A stretch of 41,039 nucleotides of DNA, taken from positions 1 to 41,039 of the forward strand of contig CAMUJF010000022.1 of assembly GCA_947089135.1 (NCBI GenBank). Direction: 5' to 3'. Below the pieces are notes generated by a model, which did no database searches, had not been told where the DNA came from, and worked only from the letters and a program-made list of their open reading frames with translations. Position 1 is the first letter of the stretch, and every line of letters starts with the position of its first letter. Source of the stretch: an uncultured Clostridia bacterium. Its GTDB lineage: Bacteria > Bacillota > Clostridia > Oscillospirales > Ruminococcaceae. Shown here in pieces: positions 30,070 to 39,473 of this stretch. The translations under genes were made by a program, and so were the position numbers.

Positions 30070-32139
30070 TTATATAAGTCCGCTGAGTTCGTTGACGTAA
30101 CCGCCGTCAGGTTTCGCAGAGGGGCTTTCAGGCTGCTTCTGCGGGGACTTTGCGTATGCGTATGCGGATTTGCCGTACTTTTTGATGTTGTACATTGCCT
30201 CGTCGGCTGCGGCAATAACCTCTTCGGCATTTTTGCCGCTCTCGCGGAGGAACGCGATACCAACAGAGCAGTGAACGTTCAGCTTGAGTCCCGTGGACTC
30301 GGAAGTGAAGCCGTTTCCGAGAATGTCAATTATTTCCTGAGCGATCTTGCCCGAATCGCCGTAGAGGGTGAGATTGGTCAGGCAGATAACAAATTCGTCT
30401 CCGCCGAAGCGTCCTGCAAAGCCGCGCTCGAAGCTTATTTCCTTTAAGGTGTCAGCCACGAACTTAAGCACCTCGTCTCCGCAGGCGTGACCGTACTGGT
30501 CGTTAAAGAACTTGAAGTCGTCAAGGTCAATGAACATCATAGCGTCAAGGGATTTCTTAGCAGCAGATTCCTCGATTGCCGCGGTAAGTGACTTGATAAA
30601 CGCTTCGCGGTTGAAAAGCTGCGTAAGGGCGTCGTTGCTTGCGCGCTGGATAAGGTACATCTCGCTTTTCTTTTCCTTGTCGATATCCATTATAACTCCG
30701 ACGATCTTCGTGGGTATCTCGTCGCGGTTATAGAATTTCGTCGCTTTTATCATTATCCAGATAAAGTCGCCGTATATAGACTTTACGCGGTACTCGCCCT
30801 GCATGAAGTTGGCAGGTCCGAGAATTCGCTCAAGGTCGTTCATATAGCGTTCCTTGTCGTCCTTATGGACGTGTATCTTATAGAAAAAGCTTTCTTTCAT
30901 GCTGTCGTCCTTGGGACGGTAGCTGAATTTTTTGTTGAAATTTTTAGAAACGAACACCGTACCCTTTTTAAAGCTTACCTCAAAAACTATGTTATTGGTG
31001 ATCTCCACGATAGTCTTATAGCGCTGTTCGCTTTCAAAAACGTCGTCAAACAGAGTGTTAAAAGCGTTTCCTATCTGGCGGAACTCGTCGCTGCTCCTTA
31101 TGTCAAACCTTGCGTACATATCGCCTTTTTTCTTCTTTTGGAGTATCCTTATGATCTCGTTTATCGGCTTTGCGAACCAATAAACAAAAGCAATTGCCAG
31201 TATGGACGAAATAATAATCACAATGACAGAAACATTGCGTATGGACTGTCCCGACTTATTCGCAGCCTTTTGCAGGCTTGCCTTATCCGTTACCGCAAGC
31301 ATTGTCCAACGGCAGGAAGAAACGGGGGAAGCGTAGAGTATCCGTGAACTGCGTCCCGATCCGAACTCCGACGAAAAATCGGAAATATCTCCGTCTGCGG
31401 GATTAATAAGATTGACGATCAGGTCTCCGGCAGACTTATAGTTTTCACTTTCTGTATAGCCCTTGATGGTTTTATAGGGGTACTCAAGGAGGTTCCCGCT
31501 CGTATCCATAATAGCGTCTGTGGTATATTTATCCAGCTTGGCTGAATTGATTATTTCCTGCAAACGGCTTGTATTATAAAGCTGATAAACGATTCCCTGA
31601 CATACGTTATCATAAGAAAAAACTGATTTTGCCACAATAAACACAGGTATATCGTTTTCGCCTCCGCTCATAAAGAAAGAAGACACTCCATTATTATTCT
31701 GGGCGAGAGTAAACAGTCCTTTATAGTTGGACATACGTCTGCCCGTATCAAACTCATCGGTGGAAGCGATTATCATGCCCGAATTATTGATGATCATGAT
31801 TTTTTGCAGGGCAGAATCGTTTGATGCGACCGCAGAAAAACCGCTTGTTATTTCCCTGTATTTTTCCGATCCCTCCGGGATCTCAAAATTACTTTCATTG
31901 CTTTCCTTAGCGTAGCTTCTCACATTTTCGGACGAAGCCAGATTTTTGGCTGAAGCGACGGCTTCTTCAAAATAAAGATTTACATTGTCGGCCTGATTTG
32001 AAATAATTCCCGCAGTAGCGGCTGATATAAGCTCCATAGAGTTTCCGCTTATTCTTGAGGAGGAAAAAGCAATTACAATGATGATCGGAACTATAGCAAG
32101 AAGAAAAATAAATACAAGCAGTTTAAATTTTACTTTCAC
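30070..32139 (-). CDS. Membrane sensor diguanylate cyclase: dCache-HAMP-PAS-GGDEF
   Basis: A 689-residue transmembrane signalling protein. TM1 at about 8-25, an extracellular double-Cache sensor (about 30-295), TM2 (about 303-321) and HAMP (about 322-375; AKPINEIIRILQKKKKGD) come first. A PAS domain (about 376-488; MQGEYRVKSIYGDFIWIMIK) and GGDEF (about 495-655) follow. The catalytic loop RFGGDEF (577-583) is canonical, with SNDALTQLFNREAF and IDLDDFKFFNDQYGH. It should make c-di-GMP in response to an extracellular ligand. The start is GTG 32139, preceded by a GGGGGG-rich ribosome site; no better ATG is near. A candidate promoter is at 32283-32312. It follows GH44 on the same strand, and a polysaccharide-linked ligand is a guess. 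Confidence 0.9.
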   Translation of the reverse strand: MKVKFKLLVFIFLLAIVPIIIVIAFSSSRISGNSMELISAATAGIISNQADNVNLYFEEAVASAKNLASSENVRSYAKESNESNFEIPEGSEKYREITSGFSAVASNDSALQKIMIINNSGMIIASTDEFDTGRRMSNYKGLFTLAQNNNGVSSFFMSGGENDIPVFIVAKSVFSYDNVCQGIVYQLYNTSRLQEIINSAKLDKYTTDAIMDTSGNLLEYPYKTIKGYTESENYKSAGDLIVNLINPADGDISDFSSEFGSGRSSRILYASPVSSCRWTMLAVTDKASLQKAANKSGQSIRNVSVIVIIISSILAIAFVYWFAKPINEIIRILQKKKKGDMYARFDIRSSDEFRQIGNAFNTLFDDVFESEQRYKTIVEITNNIVFEVSFKKGTVFVSKNFNKKFSYRPKDDSMKESFFYKIHVHKDDKERYMNDLERILGPANFMQGEYRVKSIYGDFIWIMIKATKFYNRDEIPTKIVGVIMDIDKEKKSEMYLIQRASNDALTQLFNREAFIKSLTAAIEESAAKKSLDAMMFIDLDDFKFFNDQYGHACGDEVLKFVADTLKEISFERGFAGRFGGDEFVICLTNLTLYGDSGKIAQEIIDILGNGFTSESTGLKLNVHCSVGIAFLRESGKNAEEVIAAADEAMYNIKKYGKSAYAYAKSPQKQPESPSAKPDGGYVNELSGLI

Positions 32140-32189
32140 GGAATCCCCCCTTTTGATAAGACGCTTTTGTCTCCGGCAAAGTTGTCTGA

Positions 32190-32214
32190 CGGCGGAAAAT
32201 AAATTTATCCGCCG
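32190..32214. repeat. Hairpin between the GH44 and GGDEF-sensor genes
   Basis: cggcgga (32190-32196) and tccgccg (32208-32214), a 7-bp perfect stem in the leader of the leftward sensor gene. No proper U-run follows on either strand, so it may be a leader structure rather than a terminator. Confidence 0.35.
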
Positions 32215-32282
32215 TATCAGAATTACCGATATATTAATGCGGTTATACTTATTTTAATATTTTTTCATGGATTTGTAAACAG

Positions 32283-32312
32283 ATTATACAGAATTTTGTT
32301 GATAAATTACAA
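32283..32312 (-). promoter_or_regulatory. Candidate promoter of the GGDEF-sensor gene
   Basis: On the minus strand TTGTAA (plus 32307-32312), an 18-bp spacer and TATAAT (plus 32283-32288), about 145 nt before the GTG start. The surrounding 32215-32337 is AT-rich and gene-free. Confidence 0.45.
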
Positions 32313-32337
32313 TATTTTTTTATAAATTTAGGCACAT

Positions 32338-34461
32338 TTACTTTTGCAATTTTTTTGAAAGCACTCTGTCCTGAACGATCACATATACCATTGTCAGAAC
32401 CACTGCGGAGGTAAGAATGATTATTACTGCTTTAACTGCTTTCGGGACGGTCTTTTCCTCTTTTTCATTTGAGCCGTCCTCTTCGGCAGAGCGGCTCTCG
32501 TCCGTCAGAGCTGACGCCTCCGAGCTGTCTGATTCTTCGTCTGATACAGGAAGTTCCGCAGCGGAGCCTGCTGTATCTGCTGTACTGTCTGAGTTTTCCG
32601 AAGCCGGAACCGATGTGACTTCCGGTGCTGAAGTACCGGCAGTGGAATACGTTTCGGCTGCTACGTGCTCAGGAACGGATACTGTTGTGACTGTGTTCAT
32701 TTCGGATACAGAGGTTTCAGTCGGGATATTCTGCTCGGTCGTGATATCGCTCACCTCAGCCGATGTTGTTTCCTCCGGGTCGTCGACGGAAATAATTTCC
32801 TTTTCGCCGCTGAAAACAAGCATATAGACGGTAAGAGGCTCCATATCAAAGCTGAGACGGTTATCTTCCACTGTTATCCCGTCGTCGGAAAGAACGATCT
32901 CCGGGCTGTCGGCATCAAAGCTGTAAACAGCCGCGCTTTCAAAAACAGCGTCAGACTCTATCGCTATATCCGTTGTTTTGGAGCTGTTTTGATTTTTGTT
33001 GATGAGAAGGACCTTGAGGGACGTTTCGTCTCCGCCGTTTATCGCGGCATAAACAGAACTCATGATATCTCCGCTGTTGTCCGATTTTACGAGAGTATCG
33101 CCGAAGCTTCCTCCGTTTCCGTCATAATTTGTGTAGATATTTATTCCGGATTTCTGATATTCCGTTTCACTTGAATTGGGTTTTAAGCACGCCATATGCA
33201 CTCCGTATTCGGCAAAAATGCCCAAAGCGTCCGCAACTGCTATGCCTCCGCTGATATGACCGCCGCCGCCGAAATTGTATTCCGAAAATGATATCTTAGT
33301 GCCAGGATAATACATATTTACAGAAGCTTCAAGCGTAGGAATAAGCGGTATATGCTGATTGTGCATAATGGCGATAACGCTGTTTTCGGTATAGGTGCTG
33401 TCCCAAAGTATGCGGGGAGCCTGAAGCCTTGTGTTGTTGGAAAAATTGTCGGTGCCGTTGATGATCGGCTCAAGCAGACCGTTTGTTGCTTCAGTATGGT
33501 AATGGATATCCAGGACGTCGAGAAGCCTTGTTCCCGCCGCCTCGGACGCCTCGCGCATCCCGTTGAGGTAATAGTCTATGAACCAGCTGTAGTCCTGGGC
33601 GTGCTTATCCCAGTCGTCGGGATTTTTAAGATTGATGAACGCCTCGATTCCGCTTATTGACGGACCGTACACAAGGGCGGTGGGATCTATCCGCTTTACC
33701 GCTCCCGCAAGCTCGGCGGAACGCGCTATAAGCTCGTCGGAAGTTATCTGCCGCGTTACCGCGTAAGGATAAAGCTCGAACCAGTTTTCAGGCTCGTTGT
33801 CGAGGAAGTAGCCGTTTATGCCCCCGTCGACAGCGTAGCCGTACTTATTGGCAAGAAAGCTGACGTATTCGTCCATATAGACCGAATCGTCGGTAATATC
33901 AGGCTCCGAGAAAAAGCTGTCGTGCTTCTGGAAAAGCACCCTTTTCCACCTGACCGCGCCGTCGGACGGATAGACCGCTCCCGCAGAATCTGCGGCTGCC
34001 GCGCCCATCATCTGGAGGGTAACGTATCTTGAGGGTATCTCGTACCGCTTTGCCTTCGAGACAAGATTGTCCGTATAGAGGGCGGGTTCACGCTGTCTTT
34101 CGGCAGGATATGACTTAACAAGATCGTTGTTGTTGCTGCTGTTTTCCCCATCCGCACTGTTGGAAAAGTTTGTTTCCCAATTGTAGGAGGACAGCCTCGG
34201 ATCGGACTGCTTCAAAGCGTTGACCGTAAGCCCCGACAGGCTCGTTTCAGAGTTTATTCCGTATATGTAGGGGCTTATGGCTTTGTGCTCCGCGGAAACG
34301 TCTATCTCCACTGAAATGCTGTCTGTGTCCCTGTAGCTGGAGCTGAACATAGCTGAGACCTTTCCGGCATTTGCAAACGGCAGGCTTACAAGAGCCGTAA
34401 ACATACAGCACGCGAACAGAAACGCTGCCGGTCTTTTCAGCGATCTTTTATTTATAATCAT
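32338..34461 (-). CDS. GH44 endoglucanase/xyloglucanase with C-terminal membrane anchor
   Basis: A 707-residue secreted hydrolase of glycoside hydrolase family 44, which cuts beta-1,4-glucans such as cellulose and xyloglucan with retention. A signal peptide covers about 1-32 (FACCMFTALVSLPFANA). The catalytic module spans about 48-555, with the acid/base Glu223 in FLDNEPENW and the nucleophile Glu394 in SFSEYNFGGG. A Thr/Ser/Glu-rich linker (about 560-670) leads to TVPKAVKAV, a hydrophobic helix (about 678-696) and a basic end (RVLSKKLQK). This tail has the shape of a sorting signal without an LPXTG-like motif, so it is either a plain membrane anchor or a non-canonical sortase signal. No dockerin or CBM is seen. 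GGAGG lies before the ATG. Confidence 0.87.
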   Translation of the reverse strand: MIINKRSLKRPAAFLFACCMFTALVSLPFANAGKVSAMFSSSYRDTDSISVEIDVSAEHKAISPYIYGINSETSLSGLTVNALKQSDPRLSSYNWETNFSNSADGENSSNNNDLVKSYPAERQREPALYTDNLVSKAKRYEIPSRYVTLQMMGAAAADSAGAVYPSDGAVRWKRVLFQKHDSFFSEPDITDDSVYMDEYVSFLANKYGYAVDGGINGYFLDNEPENWFELYPYAVTRQITSDELIARSAELAGAVKRIDPTALVYGPSISGIEAFINLKNPDDWDKHAQDYSWFIDYYLNGMREASEAAGTRLLDVLDIHYHTEATNGLLEPIINGTDNFSNNTRLQAPRILWDSTYTENSVIAIMHNQHIPLIPTLEASVNMYYPGTKISFSEYNFGGGGHISGGIAVADALGIFAEYGVHMACLKPNSSETEYQKSGINIYTNYDGNGGSFGDTLVKSDNSGDIMSSVYAAINGGDETSLKVLLINKNQNSSKTTDIAIESDAVFESAAVYSFDADSPEIVLSDDGITVEDNRLSFDMEPLTVYMLVFSGEKEIISVDDPEETTSAEVSDITTEQNIPTETSVSEMNTVTTVSVPEHVAAETYSTAGTSAPEVTSVPASENSDSTADTAGSAAELPVSDEESDSSEASALTDESRSAEEDGSNEKEEKTVPKAVKAVIIILTSAVVLTMVYVIVQDRVLSKKLQK

Positions 34462-34481
34462 CGGGATCTTTTAAAACCTCC

Positions 34482-34500
34482 GTATCATACAGTATCGTAC
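34482..34500. promoter_or_regulatory. Operator-like palindrome upstream of GH44
   Basis: gtatcatac (34482-34490), a central a, then gtatcgtac (34492-34500): a 9-1-9 palindrome with one mismatch. It lies just upstream of the GH44 ribosome site, downstream of a tgtataat element on the minus strand. Its size suits a LacI- or GntR-type repressor. Confidence 0.4.
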
Positions 34501-34554
34501 CTTATATTATACATCAGTCCGGGGTCAAAAGCAAGCGAAAAAGTGATTTTCATA

Positions 34555-37332
34555 TTATTGCATAAATTTCAGGCTGTAAACCCCAAGCTGACCGTTAAGG
34601 GTAATTTTGATGTTCATAATGCCGTTTACAGGCTCGAGGGGTATCCTGTATGTACTGAATCCGTCGGGACATGGAGATGGAAGAATATCGGTCTTTCCGA
34701 TGATCTTTTCGTCCGCGCTTATTTCCAGAGAGCCTCCTCTGCACGGAGCGGAGCATATCACTTCCGCCGCGGTAAAGCCTTTCATGTCCGCGCCGTTGAA
34801 AATGAGTCCGCCGCCCCAGTCGCCCGACAGCGTATAGTGGTCGTTTACGTCAAAGCTGAAAGCAAGTGACGCGTTGTAGCAGCCGTCAATATTTTTTGCT
34901 TTGACAAAAGTCATATCCCGCGGAGGAACAGTTTCCGCCAAAATGTTCAGTTCTGCGGTGCAGCGGATATCCTCCGAAGAAGCCGCTGCCCAGAAGGTGT
35001 ACGTACCGCTTTCAACACAAAGCTTTTCGCGGGTAACGTCGTAAAATTCCAGCGCGGAGAACGGTACCGCTATTTCGATAGGAACAGCTTCTCCTGCTTT
35101 GACATTAACGCGCTTAAAGCCGCAGAGCTGCTTTAAGGGACGCTTTACACGCGGGGCGTTTGCTTTGAAATATATCTGCACTACCTCGTCTCCGTCACGC
35201 TCCGAAACGTTTTTAACCGTCAGCGAAACGCGCACAGATTCGCCGCACTGAACGGCTTTGAAGTTCCCGTACTCAAAGGACGAGTAGGAAAGTCCGTGTC
35301 CGAACGGGAAAAGGGGCTTGCCCTTGTAGTACATATAGGTCATATCGTTGCCTATTATATCGTAGTCCATTATATCTGGCAGCTCGTGGACGGATTCGTA
35401 CCATGTCAGCGGACATCTTGCCGCAGGGTTGAAGCTGCCGCTAAGTACAGCCGCTACCGCAGTTCCCAGTTCGGGTCCCGCGTGGGTCGTGTACACAATT
35501 GCGGGAAGATTTTCCTTTTCCCACTTAACGGCATAGGGATAGCTTGCCGCGATAAGCAGCGCCGTCTTCGGGTTGGCTTCAAACGCTGCTTTGACAAGTC
35601 CGCTCTGGTGCTTGGGCAGGACGATGTCCGGTCTGTCGTAGCACTCTCTTGCCACTTGCATGGGGTGATTTCCCGCGCAGACTATGGCGATATCCGCCTG
35701 CTTTGAAAGCTGTGCGGCTCTTTCCGCTCCGTTTGAGACAACGGTTATCTCAAACTGCTTGTCGGGAGTTATTCCCGAAGCTTTGCGCATTGCAAGTTCG
35801 CCCTTTTCGTTTACGTAAATGTCCATAGCCTTGTCGTGCCAGCTCTTGAAGCAATAAAGTCCCTCGTAGACTGTGGGCTTGAACCATTCGTGTATGAACC
35901 ACTCATAGGGCGTATCGCTTGTTGCTTTATAGATACCTCCGTCCTCGGTGAGGTATTTCCCGTTCAGCTTTGACTTGAGGTTCATTGAGCCGAAGTCCCA
36001 GTCGTGAAGCTCGAAAAGACAGTTTTCGTTTATCTCGTCCGATTCCGCGTGTACAGTACCGTCGCTGCTCACGGTCAGGTACTTTCCGCTGCTCATTGAT
36101 TTTATTGCAACAATATCATAGCCGTTGTCGAACAGCACGTTCTCTGCACCGAACTCCTTTTCAAGTCCCTGCCTGATGCTTACCGCATAGCTTGATTTTC
36201 CTGTGTACCAGTCGGCGTAATTCTCATCTGCAATGGGACCTGTCAAAGCTATTTTTGTACCCTTTTTCAGCGGCAGCAGGCTGTCGTTTTTCAGCAGGCA
36301 TACCTGTTCCATAGCGGCGCGGCGGTTCAGGGTGCGGCTTTCTTCGCTTTCGGGGATAACGTTCATATTCTTATAGGGGTGGTTTTCGTCAAATTCGCCG
36401 AGGCGGAATCTGCCGTACAAAACGTTTCCTACAGCTTTGTCGATGTCCTCCATTGTTATAAGACCCTTTTCAAGCGCGTCGGCAGCGGCTGCGGTTACCA
36501 TATCGGAAACGTCGGTCATGCTGTCCGCACCGTTTTTAAGGCAGAGAGCCATTGCCTCCGCATGGGTTTTTACACACTTGTGGGCAAGCACATTCTGGGA
36601 GAAATCGCCTCCGTCGGTAACAACGAAATCAAGTCCCCACTTGTTTTTGAGAAGCTTTTGCAGGTCGGGGTTCATCACTGCGGGAACTCCCGAAAGCTCG
36701 TTGTACGCGGCCATAATCGAATGCGCTCCGCCCTCGGTTATCGCTGCCTTAAACGCGCGGTAGTAGTACTCATGGAGCGTTCTCATATCAACATTTGCGG
36801 AGCATCTGTCTCTGTCCTTTTCGTTGTTGTCAGCGCAGAAATGCTTCAGAGTGGGCACGGTTTTCAGGTAGACCGGATCTTCTCCTGCCATGCCTTTGGT
36901 GTACGCCTTTGACATCTCGCCGGTCAGGAACGGGTCTTCACCGTAGGCTTCTTCCGTCCTGCCCCAACGGGGGTCGCGCTCCATATCCACTGTGGGTCCC
37001 CACAGCATGAGCTTTCCGTCGGGATTTTTCTGATAGTAGTAACGGGCTTCGTTTCCCGCTATTTCGCCCAGTTTATACATCAGTTCGGGGTCGAACATGG
37101 AAGCCATTCCCACAGGTTGGGGTAAAACCGTGGAATACTCTTCCTTGTCCCTGCCGACGTAGCCGCGGGCGACTTCGGTTCCCACGTGCCATTCGCCGAT
37201 ACCGAGGCGGGGCACTGCTTCCATAAAAGTGGAGAGCATATTCATTTTTTCTTCGGGCGTAAGTCTGCCGAGCAGGTCGGCAACGCGTTCCCTCATTGGC
37301 AGGGAACTGTCACGGAATGGATAATCGGACAT
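34555..37332 (-). CDS. GH3 beta-glycosidase with an inserted beta-trefoil-like domain
   Basis: A 925-residue glycoside hydrolase family 3 enzyme without a signal peptide, so probably cytoplasmic, releasing glucose or xylose from oligosaccharides. GH3 N-terminal barrel: WGPTVDMERDPRWGRTEEAY (111-130), KHF near 163-165, and FVVTDGGDF (236-244) with nucleophile Asp240. The second domain has ARECYDRPDIVLP (561-573), Glu563 being a plausible acid/base, and the FPFGHGLSYSSFEY block (675-688). Between the two halves of domain 2, about 405-530, sits an insertion with two SGKYLTVSSDG/NGKYLTEDGG repeats, fascin- or ricin-like trefoil in style. A fibronectin-III-like domain and a CBM6-like C-terminus follow. 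ATG 37332 with GGGAG is the start; an upstream in-frame start lacks a ribosome site. Confidence 0.88.
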   Translation of the reverse strand: MSDYPFRDSSLPMRERVADLLGRLTPEEKMNMLSTFMEAVPRLGIGEWHVGTEVARGYVGRDKEEYSTVLPQPVGMASMFDPELMYKLGEIAGNEARYYYQKNPDGKLMLWGPTVDMERDPRWGRTEEAYGEDPFLTGEMSKAYTKGMAGEDPVYLKTVPTLKHFCADNNEKDRDRCSANVDMRTLHEYYYRAFKAAITEGGAHSIMAAYNELSGVPAVMNPDLQKLLKNKWGLDFVVTDGGDFSQNVLAHKCVKTHAEAMALCLKNGADSMTDVSDMVTAAAADALEKGLITMEDIDKAVGNVLYGRFRLGEFDENHPYKNMNVIPESEESRTLNRRAAMEQVCLLKNDSLLPLKKGTKIALTGPIADENYADWYTGKSSYAVSIRQGLEKEFGAENVLFDNGYDIVAIKSMSSGKYLTVSSDGTVHAESDEINENCLFELHDWDFGSMNLKSKLNGKYLTEDGGIYKATSDTPYEWFIHEWFKPTVYEGLYCFKSWHDKAMDIYVNEKGELAMRKASGITPDKQFEITVVSNGAERAAQLSKQADIAIVCAGNHPMQVARECYDRPDIVLPKHQSGLVKAAFEANPKTALLIAASYPYAVKWEKENLPAIVYTTHAGPELGTAVAAVLSGSFNPAARCPLTWYESVHELPDIMDYDIIGNDMTYMYYKGKPLFPFGHGLSYSSFEYGNFKAVQCGESVRVSLTVKNVSERDGDEVVQIYFKANAPRVKRPLKQLCGFKRVNVKAGEAVPIEIAVPFSALEFYDVTREKLCVESGTYTFWAAASSEDIRCTAELNILAETVPPRDMTFVKAKNIDGCYNASLAFSFDVNDHYTLSGDWGGGLIFNGADMKGFTAAEVICSAPCRGGSLEISADEKIIGKTDILPSPCPDGFSTYRIPLEPVNGIMNIKITLNGQLGVYSLKFMQ

Positions 37333-37391
37333 ATTTACACTCCCTTTTGTATATTTAATATAAATAATTACGATTTGTATTTTTATGTATG

Positions 37392-38498
37392 TCAAAGCAC
37401 GCAAAAATACGCAAATGTAAACGTTACCGCAAGCAGCAAAACGTTGACCAGTGTGAAAACCGCCAGATACCTGAACGGTTTGGCTTCGTCGGTCTCAAGA
37501 TATATTCGGAACGAAATAAGACTTGCAAGACTTGCGACAACCGTTCCCAGTCCGCCTATGTTAGTGCCGAGAACCATGGCGCGGGAGTTTTCTGTAAATT
37601 CAGAAAGCATCACCGCAGCCGGAACATTGCTGATGACCTGACTTGCAGCCGCGGAGGCAAGCATTTCCCTGCCGTCCATAAGCTTTGTGAGGAATTCGCT
37701 CACCGCTCCGATATTGCGGATATTTCCCACAAAAATGAAAAAGAAAGCGAACGTTGCCAGCAGACCGTAGTCCACCGAGGCAAAAATACGCACGTCAATT
37801 ATCGCCGCAACAATACATACCGAGGCAAATGTGACCATTACGCTTACTTTTCCGAAAACAGCCGTCAGGCAAAGCAGGAACAGAACCGTATACAAGGCAA
37901 GATATCTCTTGTTGCGTATGGCGGCTCCGCTGCGGCTGTCGGTATTCATCGGCTCGTTCTTTATCAGCATACACAAAATAAAAATAAGTACCGCGCTTAA
38001 AAGCACGACAGGAACTGTAACAGCGAAAAATTCCCCTGCGTTCATTTTGTATCTGTCGTAAAGATACAAATTATGGGGATTCCCGAAAGGCGTGAGCATA
38101 CTTCCCAGATTAGCCGCGGCGGTCTGGAGCGTTATCACATATATCATAGTTTTCGGGAGATTCTCGAACAGCGCGGCTGTAAGGGGTACAAAAGCTATAA
38201 GCGCAACGTCGTTGGTAAAAAACATTGCGGAGAAAAACGTTATGTACACAAGCACAGTGCCCGTTCGGCGCGAACCGGGTTCTTTTCCTCCGAGAAGCTT
38301 TCCCGAAAGGAAGGACAGCAGGCCGCAGTCCCGGAAGCCCGCAACGGCTATCATCAGGCAGAAAAGCAGCCCGATAGTGTCCGTGTTCACATAATCCACA
38401 TAGTTTGTAACAGGTACGAACAAACAGGATATAAGCGCCGCCAAAAATGATATAACGACAGAAAATTCTCTCCTGCAAAAATCAATAAAGCCTTTCAT
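37392..38498 (-). CDS. SLC13/ArsB-type ion or dicarboxylate transporter
   Basis: A 368-residue membrane protein with about ten helices, of the ion-transporter superfamily that includes SLC13/CitMHS, NhaD and ArsB. Two re-entrant signature regions are visible: MLTPFGNPHNLYLYDRYKMN (about 134-153) and NVPAAVMLSEF ... MVLGTNIGGLGT (about 293-325). These TPxGNP and GTNIGG loops bind the cation and anion. Substrate might be citrate, a dicarboxylate or sodium/proton exchange and cannot be resolved by eye. It is somewhat shorter than usual (about 420). It lies 23 nt behind the ArsP-type gene on the same strand and 59 nt before GH3. Confidence 0.82.
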   Translation of the reverse strand: MKGFIDFCRREFSVVISFLAALISCLFVPVTNYVDYVNTDTIGLLFCLMIAVAGFRDCGLLSFLSGKLLGGKEPGSRRTGTVLVYITFFSAMFFTNDVALIAFVPLTAALFENLPKTMIYVITLQTAAANLGSMLTPFGNPHNLYLYDRYKMNAGEFFAVTVPVVLLSAVLIFILCMLIKNEPMNTDSRSGAAIRNKRYLALYTVLFLLCLTAVFGKVSVMVTFASVCIVAAIIDVRIFASVDYGLLATFAFFFIFVGNIRNIGAVSEFLTKLMDGREMLASAAASQVISNVPAAVMLSEFTENSRAMVLGTNIGGLGTVVASLASLISFRIYLETDEAKPFRYLAVFTLVNVLLLAVTFTFAYFCVL

Positions 38499-38521
38499 CG
38501 CGGCGCCCCCGTTTTTAAATT

Positions 38522-39427
38522 TTAAAACAAATTAAGAATTATCCCGCAGGCTACTCCGGCGGCGTATACTGTTCCTGTGATGATCAGGTTTTCCTTGACG
38601 TTTTTATTTGCGCGGAAAAGAACTGCAAGACCTATTCCGGCTCCCGTGCAAAGTCCCGCTGCGGCTGTTCCGAAGCTTACCGCTCCCTCGGCGTAAAGCT
38701 CCGTTATGAGCACCGACGCCGCGCAGTTGGGGATCATTCCCACAAGTCCTGCGGCAAATGGCTGAAAGACTCCCATTCCGCCGATAAAGCGCGTTACTGC
38801 TTCGCTTCCCGCAAAAGCCATGACCGCGCCTATAACAAGGTTCACGATAAAAATAAATACGCCAACGCCTATGGTATGCTTCAGCGCGGAGTACCATATC
38901 CCATGGCTCCCGCAGCCGCAGCCGCTTTCGGTGCAGATATCCTCAATGCTTTCACCGTTTGTGTTGATCCTGAATGCTTTTACGATAAGATCGGCTGCTA
39001 TGCCCGCGATAAGGGCGGCGATTATTTTTACGGCGATAAGCTTCCATATTGAGCTGAACATTTCGGGGTGAGCAAGAAGTACGGGTATAGCCTCGTCGGA
39101 GGTAGCTATAAATACTGAGATAAGCGTTCCGAGGGTAATGACGCGCCCCGCATAGAGGTTTGCGGCGGCAACGGAAAATCCGCACTGGGGAACGCAGCCC
39201 AAGACTGCTCCCGCAGCGGGACCTACGGCTGTTTTCTTTCCTGCTTTGCCGAGAGCCTCGGCAAGCCTGTCTCCGGTGCGGTGTTCGATAAATTCCATAA
39301 GCAGGAACGCCAGAAACAGGAACGGAAGCATTTTCACCGTATCGAGAACGGCGTCGAGGAGAACGTCCCAAAATACGAAGCTTCCGTGGCTGTGGGTATG
39401 GGCGAGACCGTACAAAAATATATGCAT
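38522..39427 (-). CDS. Putative 10-TM metal exporter (ArsP_2 / 'manganese transporter' family)
   Basis: A 301-residue polytopic membrane protein. A His-rich N-terminus (GLAHTHSHGSF) precedes helices carrying the repeated family motifs GCVPQCGFSVAAANLYAGR (about 78-96) and GMIPNCAASVLITELYAEG near 230-248. The two copies show an internal duplication with inverted topology. A cytoplasmic loop has CTESGCGCGSHG, a probable metal-binding site. The family (ArsP_2) is annotated as a putative manganese transporter or arsenic efflux protein; function is not proven. I chose ATG 39427 with GAAAGGAC upstream; the TTG at 39463 lacks support. A consensus-like promoter lies at 39474-39502. Confidence 0.82.
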   Translation of the reverse strand: MHIFLYGLAHTHSHGSFVFWDVLLDAVLDTVKMLPFLFLAFLLMEFIEHRTGDRLAEALGKAGKKTAVGPAAGAVLGCVPQCGFSVAAANLYAGRVITLGTLISVFIATSDEAIPVLLAHPEMFSSIWKLIAVKIIAALIAGIAADLIVKAFRINTNGESIEDICTESGCGCGSHGIWYSALKHTIGVGVFIFIVNLVIGAVMAFAGSEAVTRFIGGMGVFQPFAAGLVGMIPNCAASVLITELYAEGAVSFGTAAAGLCTGAGIGLAVLFRANKNVKENLIITGTVYAAGVACGIILNLF

Positions 39428-39473
39428 TAAAAAAGTCCTTTCAAAAAACGCGCATGAAATCAATTAATAAATT

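Noticed and set aside
30007..30447. Rightward open frame overlapping the end of the GGDEF sensor
   Set aside because: It starts inside the end of the prohibitin gene, crosses a strong terminator and lies antisense to a clear GGDEF domain.
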